This document shows positions 1 to 7,566 of a stretch of DNA of 18,619 bases, in pieces. Position numbers and translations under genes: made by a program. The stretch's first letter is position 1. The number at the start of each line of letters is the position of its first letter. The stretch covers positions 1 to 18,619 of the forward strand of contig JBPCKT010000140.1 in assembly GCA_051004015.1 (NCBI GenBank), in the 5' to 3' direction. A model generated the notes under the pieces. That model was not told where the DNA came from. It did no database searches and saw nothing but the letters and a program-made list of their open reading frames with translations. Origin of the DNA: SXOA01 sp051004015. GTDB lineage: Bacteria; Planctomycetota; Planctomycetia; Pirellulales; Pirellulaceae.

Positions 1-33
1 CGGACTTTTCTCTGCGCCGCGTGGGCGCGGCGG

Positions 34-768
34 CTAAGCTCTCCGTCTCTCCTGCCCAAGCCGCTCCACGATGAACTCAATCGCCCGCGGGACCAGCTTG
101 TTGTAGTACTCAAACCCGTGGCCGCCGCCGGTGGTTTCGAGGTCACAGACATGCGGCACGCCGAGCGAGTAGAGCTTCATCCGCAGCCGGTCCGCGCTCT
201 CCCACCAACGATAGTCCTCGGGATCGCAGCAGAAGAACTGATGCCGTGGCCAGTTGAGCGGATGGATGTGGAGCGTGGCCGTGTCCTGCCGGGCCGCTTC
301 GGGGTCGGGATACATCTGCGGAATCGTTTCGTCCCCTTCGTTGAACCGCAACTGATAGTCAATGGCCGGCGAGATGGCGGCAGCGATAGGGAACTTGTCG
401 GGGAACTTATAGGAAAGGCGGAGTGCCCCTTGGCCCCCCATGCTGGTTCCAAAGAGGGGAATTCGCGGAGCGGCGACCCCTAGCTCTGTTTCCACGAAAG
501 GGAGAATGTTGTCCAGCAAATGCCGCTGCGCGGAGATGCTCGGATCAAACTCCCGGCAAATTTTGTCCGTCCACCAGCTTCGCTTCGTCCAGGGAACGAC
601 CACCGCCAGGCCGTGCCTGTCGAACTCATTCAGAAACGGCTGCTTGTCATTGAGCCGGTTTTGATGCAAGCCGTGCAGGTAGAGGAGAACGTCGCCGTGC
701 TCGTTCCGCCGCGGCGGCAGATAGACATCCACGGGATGGCCGGCGACGGTGTGTGTGGACCAAGGCAT
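34..768 (-). CDS. alpha/beta hydrolase (esterase D-like), last gene of the molybdenum hydroxylase operon
   Basis: This 244-residue protein has the layout of a single-domain alpha/beta hydrolase. Visible elements are an oxyanion-type LHG stretch near residues 31-33, the nucleophile elbow GTSMGG with Ser109, a likely acid at Asp182 or Asp185, and the catalytic His217 in GGGHGFEYY. The GTSMGGQGALRLSYKFP stretch resembles S-formylglutathione hydrolase and esterase D proteins, but the substrate cannot be read from the sequence. No signal peptide is seen, so it is probably cytoplasmic. It starts only 18 bases after the stop of the molybdopterin subunit and is very likely co-transcribed with it. It may hydrolyse an ester linked to the substrate or product of that enzyme, which is inference. 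No clear Shine-Dalgarno sequence precedes the ATG. The stop codon lies beside a GC hairpin (15-32). Confidence 0.88.
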   Translation of the reverse strand: MPWSTHTVAGHPVDVYLPPRRNEHGDVLLYLHGLHQNRLNDKQPFLNEFDRHGLAVVVPWTKRSWWTDKICREFDPSISAQRHLLDNILPFVETELGVAAPRIPLFGTSMGGQGALRLSYKFPDKFPIAAAISPAIDYQLRFNEGDETIPQMYPDPEAARQDTATLHIHPLNWPRHQFFCCDPEDYRWWESADRLRMKLYSLGVPHVCDLETTGGGHGFEYYNKLVPRAIEFIVERLGQERRRA

Positions 769-786
769 GGAAGGAGGGAGCCGCCG

Positions 787-3057
787 CTACCTTGTGGACA
801 GTGCCTTCCAGACCTTGGGCGGAGACATCGGCAATTCCGTGAGCCGCAGGCCAGTGGCGGCGTGGATGGCGTTGGCGACGGTGGCCGGGGGTGGGACGAT
901 CGGCGTTTCGCCGACGCCGCGGACGCCGAAGGGGTGCGAGGGGTTGGGAACCTCCACGATGATGGTCTCGATCATCGGCACGTCCAGCGACGTGGGCATG
1001 CGGTAATCCAGGAAGCTGGCGTTTTTCATCCGGGACTGATCGTCGAAGAAATACTCTTCGTTGAGGGCCCAGCCAATGCCCTGCACGCTCCCCCCCTGCA
1101 TCTGCCCTTCCACGTAGCTGGGATGGACCGCCTTGCCCGCGTCTTGAATGGCGGTGTAGCGGAGAATTGTCACCTTGCCGGTTTCCGGATCGACTTCTAC
1201 ATCGCAGATATGTGTGCCAAAGCCGTTGGTGGAGCCTTCCGGCGAGACGGAGGCGCGGCCGACGACGGGATCAAGCTTGGCCCCAGGAATCTTCGTGGCC
1301 AGCTCTTTGAAGGAGAGCGACTTTCCGCTAGCGCTGTACTTGCCGTTCTCCACTTTCACGGCGGAGAGTTCGCAGTCCCACAGCGCGGCAGCTCGCTCTC
1401 GCATCTGCTCCTGCAAGTCCAGGCCCAGCTTGTACGCCGCCAGCCCCGTGGCGAACGTCACGCGGCTGCCGCCGGTGAGGAAGGTGTAGCCGACGCTGTC
1501 GGTATCGCCGACCTGCGGGCGGACGTCCTCGGCCGTGATGCCGAGCGTCTCCGCAAGCTGCATGGCGATGCTGGTCCGCGTGCCGCCGATGTCCGTGGAT
1601 CCCTCCACCAGCGTCACGGTGCCATCGTCGTTCACACTGGCCGAGCAACTCGACGCGCCGCCGATATTGAACCAGAACCCGCTGGCAATGCCGCGGCCCC
1701 GGTTCTTGCCGGTGAGCTTGGATTTCCAATGGTCGCTGTTCTGAGCGGCCTTGAGAGTTTCGATAAAGCCAACTCGCGGATAGACGGGGCCATCCACGCG
1801 GCGAGTCCCTTCCTTGGCGGCATTCTTCAGCCGGAACTCGATGGGGTCCATTTTGAGCTTCTCGGCCAGCTCGTCGATGACCTGCTCGCAGGCGAAGGCG
1901 GCCTGAGTCGCGCCCGGGGCGCGGTAAGCCTGCGTGTGCGGTTTGTTGTCGAGCACATCGTAGCCATCGACCTTGGCATTCGGGAACTCATAGCAGCTAA
2001 AGACGCACATCGCGCCGGGTCCGATAACGCCGCCGGGAAACGCGCCGCAGTCGTAGGCCAGCCAGGCTTCTCCCGCGGTGATGGTGCCATCCTTCTTCAC
2101 GCCGATTTTTACCTTCGCATAAGAACCTGGAGTGGGGCCGGTCCCTTCAAAGACCTCGCTGCGTTGCATCGAGAGCTTCACCGGCCGGCCGCACTTGCGG
2201 CTGAGCAGGGCAGCGACCGGCTCCAGATAGACGGTGATCTTGCCGCCAAAGCCGCCGCCGATTTCGCAGGGGACGACAACGACTTGCGAGACGGGGATTT
2301 GCAAAAGCTCCGATACTTGCTGGCGGCAGTTGAATGCGCCTTGCGTGCAGGTCCAGATTTTCAGCCGGCTGTCCTCGTTCCACATGGCAACCGCTACATG
2401 CGGCTCGATATAGCCCTGATGGACGCTGGCGGTGCGGAACTCCCGCTCGACGATGACATCGGCCTGCTTGAAGCCTTCCGCGATGTTCCCCTGCTCAAAC
2501 TGCAAGTGCGTCGCAATGTTCGTCGGCTCGGTCCCTTTTTTCCCCATCAAATCCGTGCGTAGCGACGGCAGCAGGATGGGGGCATCCGGCTTCATCGCGT
2601 CGAGCACCCAGGTGACCGACGGCAGGACTTCGTATTCCACCTTGATGAGCCGGGCCGCTTCTTCCGCGATGGGGAGGCTCGTCGCGGCAACGGCGGCGAC
2701 GGCATGTCCCTTGTAGACGACCTTTCCTTTTGCCAGGCAGTTGTTGGCCAGGTGCGTGAGGTTGACCGCCCCCGCTTCTCCCATGATGGCGAACTTTTCT
2801 TCGAGATTCGGCCAGTCCTCACCCGTCACCACGGCGAGCACGCCCGGCAGCTTATGAGCCGCCGCGGTGTAAATGGACTTGATCTTGGCGTGAGCGTGCG
2901 GGCTGCGGATGATCTTTCCCTGCGCCATGTTCGGCAGGTGCAGGTCGGATGTGTAAACCGCCTTGCCGGTCACTTTATCCGCCCCGTCATGCCGCACCGG
3001 CCGCTGGCCGAGAACGGTGTAGGACTTTTTGCCGAGGTAGAGGTCTTCGGTGGACAT
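787..3057 (-). CDS. xanthine dehydrogenase family protein, molybdopterin-binding (large) subunit
   Basis: This is the catalytic subunit of a three-subunit molybdenum hydroxylase, which inserts oxygen from water into a substrate at a Mo-pterin centre. Counting from the ATG at 3057 (756 residues, normal for the family), visible elements are the N-terminal a/b hammerhead region (about 15-130), the pterin-binding GGGFGGK (267-273), AYRAPG (377-382), and GVRGVGETP near the C-terminus with the expected catalytic glutamate at 717. AYRAPG differs from the AYRCSFR active-site loop of form I CO dehydrogenase, so CO oxidation is unlikely; the substrate is unknown. The frame extends two codons further to a TTG at 3063, but the ATG has AGGA seven bases upstream. 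It lies 50 bases after the [2Fe-2S] gene and 18 bases before the hydrolase gene. Confidence 0.95.
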   Translation of the reverse strand: MSTEDLYLGKKSYTVLGQRPVRHDGADKVTGKAVYTSDLHLPNMAQGKIIRSPHAHAKIKSIYTAAAHKLPGVLAVVTGEDWPNLEEKFAIMGEAGAVNLTHLANNCLAKGKVVYKGHAVAAVAATSLPIAEEAARLIKVEYEVLPSVTWVLDAMKPDAPILLPSLRTDLMGKKGTEPTNIATHLQFEQGNIAEGFKQADVIVEREFRTASVHQGYIEPHVAVAMWNEDSRLKIWTCTQGAFNCRQQVSELLQIPVSQVVVVPCEIGGGFGGKITVYLEPVAALLSRKCGRPVKLSMQRSEVFEGTGPTPGSYAKVKIGVKKDGTITAGEAWLAYDCGAFPGGVIGPGAMCVFSCYEFPNAKVDGYDVLDNKPHTQAYRAPGATQAAFACEQVIDELAEKLKMDPIEFRLKNAAKEGTRRVDGPVYPRVGFIETLKAAQNSDHWKSKLTGKNRGRGIASGFWFNIGGASSCSASVNDDGTVTLVEGSTDIGGTRTSIAMQLAETLGITAEDVRPQVGDTDSVGYTFLTGGSRVTFATGLAAYKLGLDLQEQMRERAAALWDCELSAVKVENGKYSASGKSLSFKELATKIPGAKLDPVVGRASVSPEGSTNGFGTHICDVEVDPETGKVTILRYTAIQDAGKAVHPSYVEGQMQGGSVQGIGWALNEEYFFDDQSRMKNASFLDYRMPTSLDVPMIETIIVEVPNPSHPFGVRGVGETPIVPPPATVANAIHAATGLRLTELPMSPPKVWKALSTR

Positions 3058-3107
3058 ATTCAATTCCTTAAATCAATCGTGTTCCTTGAGGCAGCCGCAA
3101 CTCCTCA

Positions 3108-3587
3108 TTACTTAGCCGCCAATTCCTTCGCCGCCTGCTGCACCGCCTTCACAATCTTGTCGTACCCCGTGCAGCGGCAGAGGTTGTTGGCGAGGTTGAA
3201 GCGGATTTCTTGCTCGCTGGGGCTTGGATTCTTGTCGAGCAGCGCCTTGGCCGTGACCAAAAAGCCCGGCGTGCAAATACCGCATTGCAAGGCAGCTCCT
3301 TCCAAGAAGCATTGCTGCAGCGGATGAAGATGCCCTTCGCAAGCCATTCCTTCCACGGTTTCGATGCTGGCCCCTTCAGCCTCCACCCCTAGCACCAGGC
3401 AACTATTCACGGGCACGCCGTCGAGCAGCACCGTGCAGGCCCCGCAGTTGCCGTTGTTGCAGCCTTCCTTGGAGCCGGTCAGCTTGAGCGTATCGCGGAG
3501 GACCTCCAGCAAGCTCTCCCGCGGTTCGCAGAGGAACTCCGCCGGCTCGCCGTTGACGGTCGTGGAAACGTGTGTCTTCTTGGCCAC
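3108..3587 (-). CDS. [2Fe-2S] subunit of a xanthine dehydrogenase family enzyme
   Basis: This 159-residue protein is the electron-transfer subunit that passes electrons between the Mo centre and FAD. Both iron-sulfur clusters can be assigned. The plant-ferredoxin-type cluster uses Cys43, Cys48, Cys51 and Cys63 in GCNNGNCGACTV and the following NSC. The helical-bundle cluster uses Cys102, Cys105, Cys137 and Cys139 in QCGICTPG and LCRCTGY. Length and spacing match CoxS/XdhC-like subunits. The start is GTG at 3587; an AGG lies about nine bases upstream, which is a weak ribosome binding site. It sits between the FAD subunit and the molybdopterin subunit, giving the common gene order medium, small, large. 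Confidence 0.95.
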   Translation of the reverse strand: MAKKTHVSTTVNGEPAEFLCEPRESLLEVLRDTLKLTGSKEGCNNGNCGACTVLLDGVPVNSCLVLGVEAEGASIETVEGMACEGHLHPLQQCFLEGAALQCGICTPGFLVTAKALLDKNPSPSEQEIRFNLANNLCRCTGYDKIVKAVQQAAKELAAK

Positions 3588-3627
3588 TGGATTTCGCCTA
3601 TTTCCTGAATGGTTGGTTTGCTACAAC

Positions 3628-3686
3628 GTGGGTAGGTTTCCTTCTTGCCAAGACAACTCCTGGGGCAGGTGGGAACCCTACCCCAC
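3628..3686. repeat. imperfect inverted repeat between the FAD and [2Fe-2S] subunit genes
   Basis: The left arm GTGGGTAGGTTTCC (3628-3641) pairs imperfectly with the right arm GGGAACCCTACCCCAC (3671-3686). The right part also folds locally through TGGGGCAGG (3661-3669) and CCTACCCCA (3677-3685). It fills most of an intra-operon gap, so it could be an RNA processing or stabilising structure, or a dispersed palindromic repeat. Confidence 0.5.
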
Positions 3687-3689
3687 CAG

Positions 3690-4565
3690 CTATTTTCCCT
3701 TCGCCCGCTCCACGGCCGTCGCCAGCGTTCGCTTGACGAGCACGCCGACGAGGTGCGTGCGGTATTCCGCCGGCCCCCGCATGTCGCTGATGGGGCTGGC
3801 GACCTTTTTCGCAAGTTCACCCGCTTGGGCATACGTCGCCTCCGTGAGCGGCTTGCCGGCGAGCCATTCGCTGGCTTCCTGGGCGAACTTTGGGGTCGGA
3901 GCGACGGCGGCCAGGCCGATGCGGGCGAACTCGATCTTGTCGCACGCCTGGTTCAGTTGCACACGCGATCCCGCTCCGACTACGGCAATGTCCATTTCAT
4001 TGCGGGGGATGAATCGCTCATAGGCAGAGCCGCTGTGAGGCATTGTCGGCGGGAAGACGAGGGCGACCAGCAGTTCGCCCGGCTGAAGGACATTCCGCCC
4101 AGGAGCAGTGCAGAAGCTTTCGACCGCGACTTTCCGCTTGCCCGCCGGCCCGACAACCTCCGCATACGCATGATGGGCAATGAGCGACGGAATGCTGTCG
4201 GCTGCCGGGGAGGAGTTGCACAGATTGCCGCCGATGCTCGCCCGGCTTTGAATCTGCCAGCCGCCGATGATGCGGGCGGAATCGACCAGGGCGGGATAAG
4301 CCTTGGCAATTTCCGTGTTCTCATAGATGCAGTAGCAGGGAACAGCCGCCCCAAGGCGGAGTCCGTGCTGAGGCGAGAAGCTCAGCTCCATCAGCTCCGG
4401 GATTTTCTTGACGTCGATGACCTGGCTGGCATCCCGCAGCCCTTCTCGCAACTGCACAATGATGTCGGTGCCGCCAGATAATATCTTCGCCGAACCATTC
4501 GCAGCGGCCAGCAACTTCGAGGCCTCCTGCAAGGTGGCCGGGGCGGCGTAAGTAAAGTCTTTCAA
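3690..4565 (-). CDS. FAD-binding (medium) subunit of a xanthine dehydrogenase family enzyme, TTG start
   Basis: This subunit carries FAD and hands electrons to the final acceptor. Counting from the proposed TTG at 4565 it has 291 residues, the usual CoxM-family length. Family signatures are LSGGTDI (29-35) and ASIGGNLCNSSPAADS (109-124), both FAD-contacting loops. The open frame continues upstream to an ATG at 4718, which would add 51 residues with no family similarity. The TTG is preferred for three reasons: the protein then begins MKDFTYAAPATL, as homologues do; GGAG lies seven bases upstream; and an extended -10 box at 4606-4614 sits inside the longer frame. It is the first gene of the operon. 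A 102-base gap with an inverted repeat separates it from the next gene, so downstream expression may be modulated. Confidence 0.92.
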   Translation of the reverse strand: MKDFTYAAPATLQEASKLLAAANGSAKILSGGTDIIVQLREGLRDASQVIDVKKIPELMELSFSPQHGLRLGAAVPCYCIYENTEIAKAYPALVDSARIIGGWQIQSRASIGGNLCNSSPAADSIPSLIAHHAYAEVVGPAGKRKVAVESFCTAPGRNVLQPGELLVALVFPPTMPHSGSAYERFIPRNEMDIAVVGAGSRVQLNQACDKIEFARIGLAAVAPTPKFAQEASEWLAGKPLTEATYAQAGELAKKVASPISDMRGPAEYRTHLVGVLVKRTLATAVERAKGK

Positions 4566-4605
4566 GGAATAGCTCCGCTCGCTGGAGAGTGATTTACGAG
4601 AGGCG

Positions 4606-4614
4606 ATTATATCA
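4606..4614 (-). promoter_or_regulatory. extended -10 promoter element of the molybdenum hydroxylase operon
   Basis: Read on the minus strand this is TGATATAAT, a perfect extended -10 (TG, one base, TATAAT). No good -35 hexamer is present at 16-18 bases, which is typical of extended -10 promoters. Transcription would begin near 4599 and leave a leader of about 34 bases containing GGAG before the TTG at 4565. The promoter reading is inferred from consensus match and position. Confidence 0.5.
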
Positions 4615-4762
4615 CCGACCGCCTCCGCTGACACCTTCCCGGAGCCTATTAGCAAGTAGAAGCAAAATCGCACTCTCAGCGACGAGGGCCTGGGGCAGAA
4701 ACTTGCGTTTGCCGCCACAAGTCCTCTGTGCGTTAGCGCTCCTGGGTGTGCCGCTCATCGTT

Positions 4763-5557
4763 CTACTCTTCTGCCTCTCGCCCCTCTTCCTCCGCTCCCT
4801 CCACCAGCGGGCTCCATTTCCTTCCCGCCAGTTGTGGCTGAAAATCCGGACGGCCCGCGATGTCGGCGATGGCCCGCAGAGCGCGGAGCGTGATTTCGCC
4901 CGCGATGCCGTCCTCGTCCGCGCGGGCGGCGTAGTCGGAGGTTTCGATCGGCTGGCCGAAGTAGACGCGGGTGCGGGCGGTCATGAAGAAGGGGCTGGTC
5001 ATGGTACCGGCGTATGGGGAGCCTTCGATGTAGCACGGCACGAGTGGGACGCCGGCTTTCAGGGCGACCATCGCCGCTCCTGGTCGGGCGGCGAGCATGA
5101 ATTCTTCCGAGCGGTTGATCCGCCCCTCCGGCAACATGCCGACCAACTCCCCCTGCGAGGCATAGCGGATGGCCATCTTGGTGGAAGCGGTATCGATCCC
5201 ACGGCGGTTGGCGGGGATGCACTCGCAGATGTGCTTGAGGAACCAGCGGAGGGCTGGATGTTCGACGTATTCTTTCGCCACCATCCAGTGGGCTTTGCGA
5301 TACAGCGAGGTCTGCACAAAAAATGGATCGATGCTGCTCCGGTGGTTGCAGACGATGATCGCCCCGCAGCCATCGGGAATCGGAAACTCTCCCACGGTTC
5401 GCGCACCCCAGCGAAACCTCGTCAGTAGGCGAGCCGCAGTCCAGCAGACGTACTGCGAGGGATTGTAGCGGCTGCGTGCCATGTCGACGGCAAGCGCGAT
5501 CAATGGCGCGATGCAGACGGCGGCGAGGAACAACCGGGCAAGAGTGTCGTCGGGCAT
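4763..5557 (-). CDS. 1-acyl-sn-glycerol-3-phosphate acyltransferase (PlsC-like)
   Basis: This is a lysophospholipid acyltransferase of the AGPAT/PlsC family, which transfers an acyl group to lysophosphatidic acid or a similar acceptor at the inner membrane. With the ATG at 5557 it has 264 residues. A hydrophobic N-terminal segment (about 6-25) should anchor it. The catalytic HX4D motif is NHRSSIDPFF (His72, Asp77), the glycerolphosphate-binding block is LPEGRINR (about 142-149), and VPCYIEG is the third block. The frame stays open to 5677, but those extra 40 codons are low-complexity and run through the terminator at 5641-5690, so the shorter start is preferred. The C-terminus is Glu/Arg-rich. 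The next gene upstream (pilin) is separated from it by that terminator, so it probably has its own promoter. Confidence 0.9.
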   Translation of the reverse strand: MPDDTLARLFLAAVCIAPLIALAVDMARSRYNPSQYVCWTAARLLTRFRWGARTVGEFPIPDGCGAIIVCNHRSSIDPFFVQTSLYRKAHWMVAKEYVEHPALRWFLKHICECIPANRRGIDTASTKMAIRYASQGELVGMLPEGRINRSEEFMLAARPGAAMVALKAGVPLVPCYIEGSPYAGTMTSPFFMTARTRVYFGQPIETSDYAARADEDGIAGEITLRALRAIADIAGRPDFQPQLAGRKWSPLVEGAEEEGREAEE

Positions 5558-5640
5558 GGTGTCCAGCGTAGGATGGCCTTCCCAGGCCGTCCAGAACCGC
5601 GCGAGCGCGGCCGAACCCTCCGATCCACCAGCAGCGCATG

Positions 5641-5690
5641 AAAAACCCCGTGAGCCGCGCCGACTGGCGCTGTTCACGGGGGCGTTTTCC
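5641..5690. terminator. bidirectional rho-independent terminator downstream of the pilin gene
   Basis: CCCCGTGA (5646-5653) pairs with TCACGGGG (5674-5681), and inside it GCGCC (5657-5661) pairs with GGCGC (5666-5670) around a GACT loop. AAAAA on the left gives a U-tract for minus-strand transcripts, and TTTT at 5685-5688 gives a shorter one for plus-strand transcripts. It lies about 160 bases past the stop of the minus-strand pilin gene and just before the acyltransferase gene. Confidence 0.8.
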
Positions 5691-5846
5691 GCGGGCCGTG
5701 GCAGGTACTCTCACCCTGGTACCGGTGAAAGGACTGGCGAAGTGCGGTGGCACAACCGCTGCCTCAAGTCACAGACTCTTGGCGACTTCGCGGGACCCTG
5801 GCGGAGCTTGGTAAAAAGGAAAGGCTTGCAAGACCTGGTCGAGTGG

Positions 5847-6314
5847 CTATTGTTCCAAAATGTTGCCATTCGCTTCGCCATCCTGGTTTTCAGCGGGCAC
5901 TTCCACTGCGGTCGGGACGGTTTCGTCCGCCGGCAGTCGGCCACGGACGATTTGCGGAGCGGAATCGAGGAACATCGAACCCGCCGCCGTAGAGCCGCTA
6001 TAGCCCACGACGCCGGCCCCTTGGATTCCAGCCGCGGTCCGGCGGCCCCGGAAGTTGTAGACGTGGTAATTGCCGCCGTACCCACTACCGAAGTCGGGTG
6101 TATGCACGCTGATGACCAGCGGGCCCTGGATGCGGTAGGACTGGTCGAGCGACGTGATCGACCGTGTCAGGTCCCCCATTTCGTCAATGACGCCATCGCG
6201 TACGCTGGCCAAACCGGCGACCACGCCGATAGTCAACAGGGATGCCAGCATCGTCCATTCGAAACTCAGCACGCCCTCCTGTTCGTGCCACATGCGGGAA
6301 ATGAACTTTCTCAT
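5847..6314 (-). CDS. Flp/type IV-like pilin with a long C-terminal extension
   Basis: The N-terminus has a class III signal: a short basic head, EQEG at 11-14, then VLSFEWTMLASLLTIGVVAGLA. Prepilin peptidase would cut after Gly14, leaving Glu19 at position +5 of the mature protein, as in Flp and type IV pilins. The hydrophobic helix runs from about 15 to 37. Classical Flp pilins are 50-70 residues; this one is 155, with a Gly/Tyr-rich middle (73-115) and an acidic tail (129-155). No prepilin peptidase, ATPase or secretin gene is nearby, so its assembly partners must lie elsewhere. The start is supported by GGAG seven bases upstream of the ATG. The downstream terminator (5641-5690) suggests a single-gene transcript. 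Whether it is polymerised or a membrane-anchored pseudopilin is unknown. Confidence 0.75.
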   Translation of the reverse strand: MRKFISRMWHEQEGVLSFEWTMLASLLTIGVVAGLASVRDGVIDEMGDLTRSITSLDQSYRIQGPLVISVHTPDFGSGYGGNYHVYNFRGRRTAAGIQGAGVVGYSGSTAAGSMFLDSAPQIVRGRLPADETVPTAVEVPAENQDGEANGNILEQ

Positions 6315-6745
6315 GGTGTGTCTCCAAAGGTGCCGGGTCTAAGGTGCGTTTGTCCCGCGGCGGGTCCAGTCTGGACGCGGACGCTCGCGGAACGTCAATT
6401 TTGGTGTAAAGCCGGGTGAGCAATCTGTCAGGCCGCGTTAACGGCCCGTTCACTACCTTTGGCATAAACCATACCAAATGCACGCGCGATGTGCAAAATC
6501 TGGAGCAGAATGTTCAAAACTAGAGGCGCTGTAAAGAGTTAGAAACGTCTCCGAATGCTAATAGTCGTAAACCCAGGGCAGTGGTGATGCTAAGAGAGAT
6601 TAGCGCTTCCAATCGCGAAACTGAACAAGCATGTTAAGGAATCTGAACACGGTACCTGCTAGGGGGCGGTTTAACCTGGGAATCGCGTTGCCAAGATCAT
6701 TGTGTTCAGGTAATTATCCATCCCGCGCTGCACAAGGACGTTCCC
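6315..6745. other. intergenic region between the divergent pilin and sulfotransferase genes
   Basis: No coding region is supported. The left edge carries the pilin ribosome binding site. The part from about 6480 to 6720 looks richer in A and T than the flanking genes and contains a small hairpin (GCTAA 6589-6593, TTAGC 6600-6604). A possible plus-strand promoter has TTGCCA at 6688-6693 and AATTAT at 6712-6717 with 18 bases between; this is only a weak match. AAGGA lies seven bases before the ATG at 6746. Confidence 0.5.
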
Positions 6746-7243
6746 ATGCCAAGTACGCCCGATGTCTCGAACCAAACATGCGGCGGTGAATCCCAGGCCG
6801 AATACCACTTGCCGGAATCGGAATTCTATGTGTCCCAGCAGCATCGGCTGGTCTATTGCCCCATTCAGAAGGTGGCGTGCAGCAGCCTGAAATTGTGGTG
6901 GGCGGAACTCCTGGAGGGAGAGACGGCCCACCATTACTCCACGAACGAAAAGGGAAAGAAGTACCTCGATCACGGCCGCCTGAACGAGACCTTCAAGCTG
7001 CACCATCAGCCGGGAAACTTAGGCCGGCAGCCCGTGACGGGGGAGGGCTGGTTTCGTTTTGCGTTCGTGCGAAATCCCTGGGCGCGGCTGGTATCCGTGT
7101 TCATTAATAAATTCTTCAAGTATCACGCTCTGGCGGAGCCGGTCTACGTGGCTGCCCATCGCCGCTGGAACAAGCCTGCCCAGCAGGTGGCGTCTCTGTA
7201 TCGCCGCGATATCGAGCAGTCTGGCTATGAATTTGCGGGCTAG
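6746..7243 (+). CDS. sulfotransferase family 2 paralogue with an in-frame internal deletion
   Basis: This 165-residue protein is closely related to the 309-residue sulfotransferase encoded immediately downstream. It keeps both PAPS-binding blocks: CPIQKVACSSLK (38-49, 5'-phosphosulfate loop) and FVRNPWARLVSVF (107-119, 3'-phosphate block). After WNK at 141-143 the sequence jumps to QQVASLYRRDIEQSGYEF, which matches the last 20 residues of the downstream copy. About 145 residues, including the HWRPQ and IGRFERLDED regions, are missing. The frame is intact. Gln41 replaces the proline of the usual IPKVACSS, a possible relaxation sign. It is probably inactive as a transferase, though a regulatory or decoy role cannot be excluded. 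AAGGA seven bases before the ATG is the likely ribosome binding site. Confidence 0.75.
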   Translation: MPSTPDVSNQTCGGESQAEYHLPESEFYVSQQHRLVYCPIQKVACSSLKLWWAELLEGETAHHYSTNEKGKKYLDHGRLNETFKLHHQPGNLGRQPVTGEGWFRFAFVRNPWARLVSVFINKFFKYHALAEPVYVAAHRRWNKPAQQVASLYRRDIEQSGYEFAG

Positions 7244-7566
7244 AATCGCATTGCTCACACAAGCCTGAAGCGCAAGCGAAGAAAACAGCCGCGCTCTCGT
7301 GTTGTGAGAAACGCGGGCTAGGATCGCGGCGAAAATCAGTTTCCTGTCGTGGCCGCACCGAGGCAGACTCGGCGGTGGCCCAACCGGGAAGTAATCTCCA
7401 TCCGCTCCCTATCGCTGTCAAGCATAAGTCTAGACGTTGCGACAAGGAAAGTTGCCATTTTTTGGTATCCAACTCGCCAAGATTCTGTTGCCCGTGACTT
7501 TCGGCTGCCGAATCCTGTTAGGAGACGCGTTTGCACTAAACGCCCCAATTCGGCAAGGATGCCAGC
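7244..7566. other. intergenic region between the two sulfotransferase genes
   Basis: No gene is seen. The left part (7254-7308) holds a weak inverted repeat, CTCACA against TGTGAG, enclosing AAGCCTGAAGCGCAAGCGAA. That phrase resembles palindromic intergenic sequences I associate with planctomycete genomes; this is recollection, not a search. The right end carries AAGGA seven bases before the ATG at 7567, the same arrangement as before the first copy. No confident promoter or terminator is visible. Confidence 0.45.

Noticed and set aside
15..32. Hairpin CGCCGCG/CGCGGCG at the end of the hydrolase gene as a terminator
   Set aside because: On the minus strand the stem is followed by an A-rich stretch, not a T-tract, so termination is not supported.
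520..2562. 680-codon open frame on the plus strand
   Set aside because: It lies antisense to the molybdopterin subunit gene, shows no family motifs and has the Arg/Gly/Ala-rich composition typical of the reverse strand of a GC-rich gene.
3645..4481. 278-codon plus-strand frame
   Set aside because: Antisense to the FAD subunit, which has clear FAD-binding motifs.
787..4565. Aerobic CO dehydrogenase (coxMSL) assignment
   Set aside because: Gene order fits, but the large subunit has AYRAPG and not the AYRCSFR loop of form I CO dehydrogenase.
4755..5753. 332-codon minus-strand frame longer than the acyltransferase frame it overlaps
   Set aside because: Same strand but shifted frame; it has no acyltransferase motifs, is Arg-rich, and crosses the terminator at 5641-5690.
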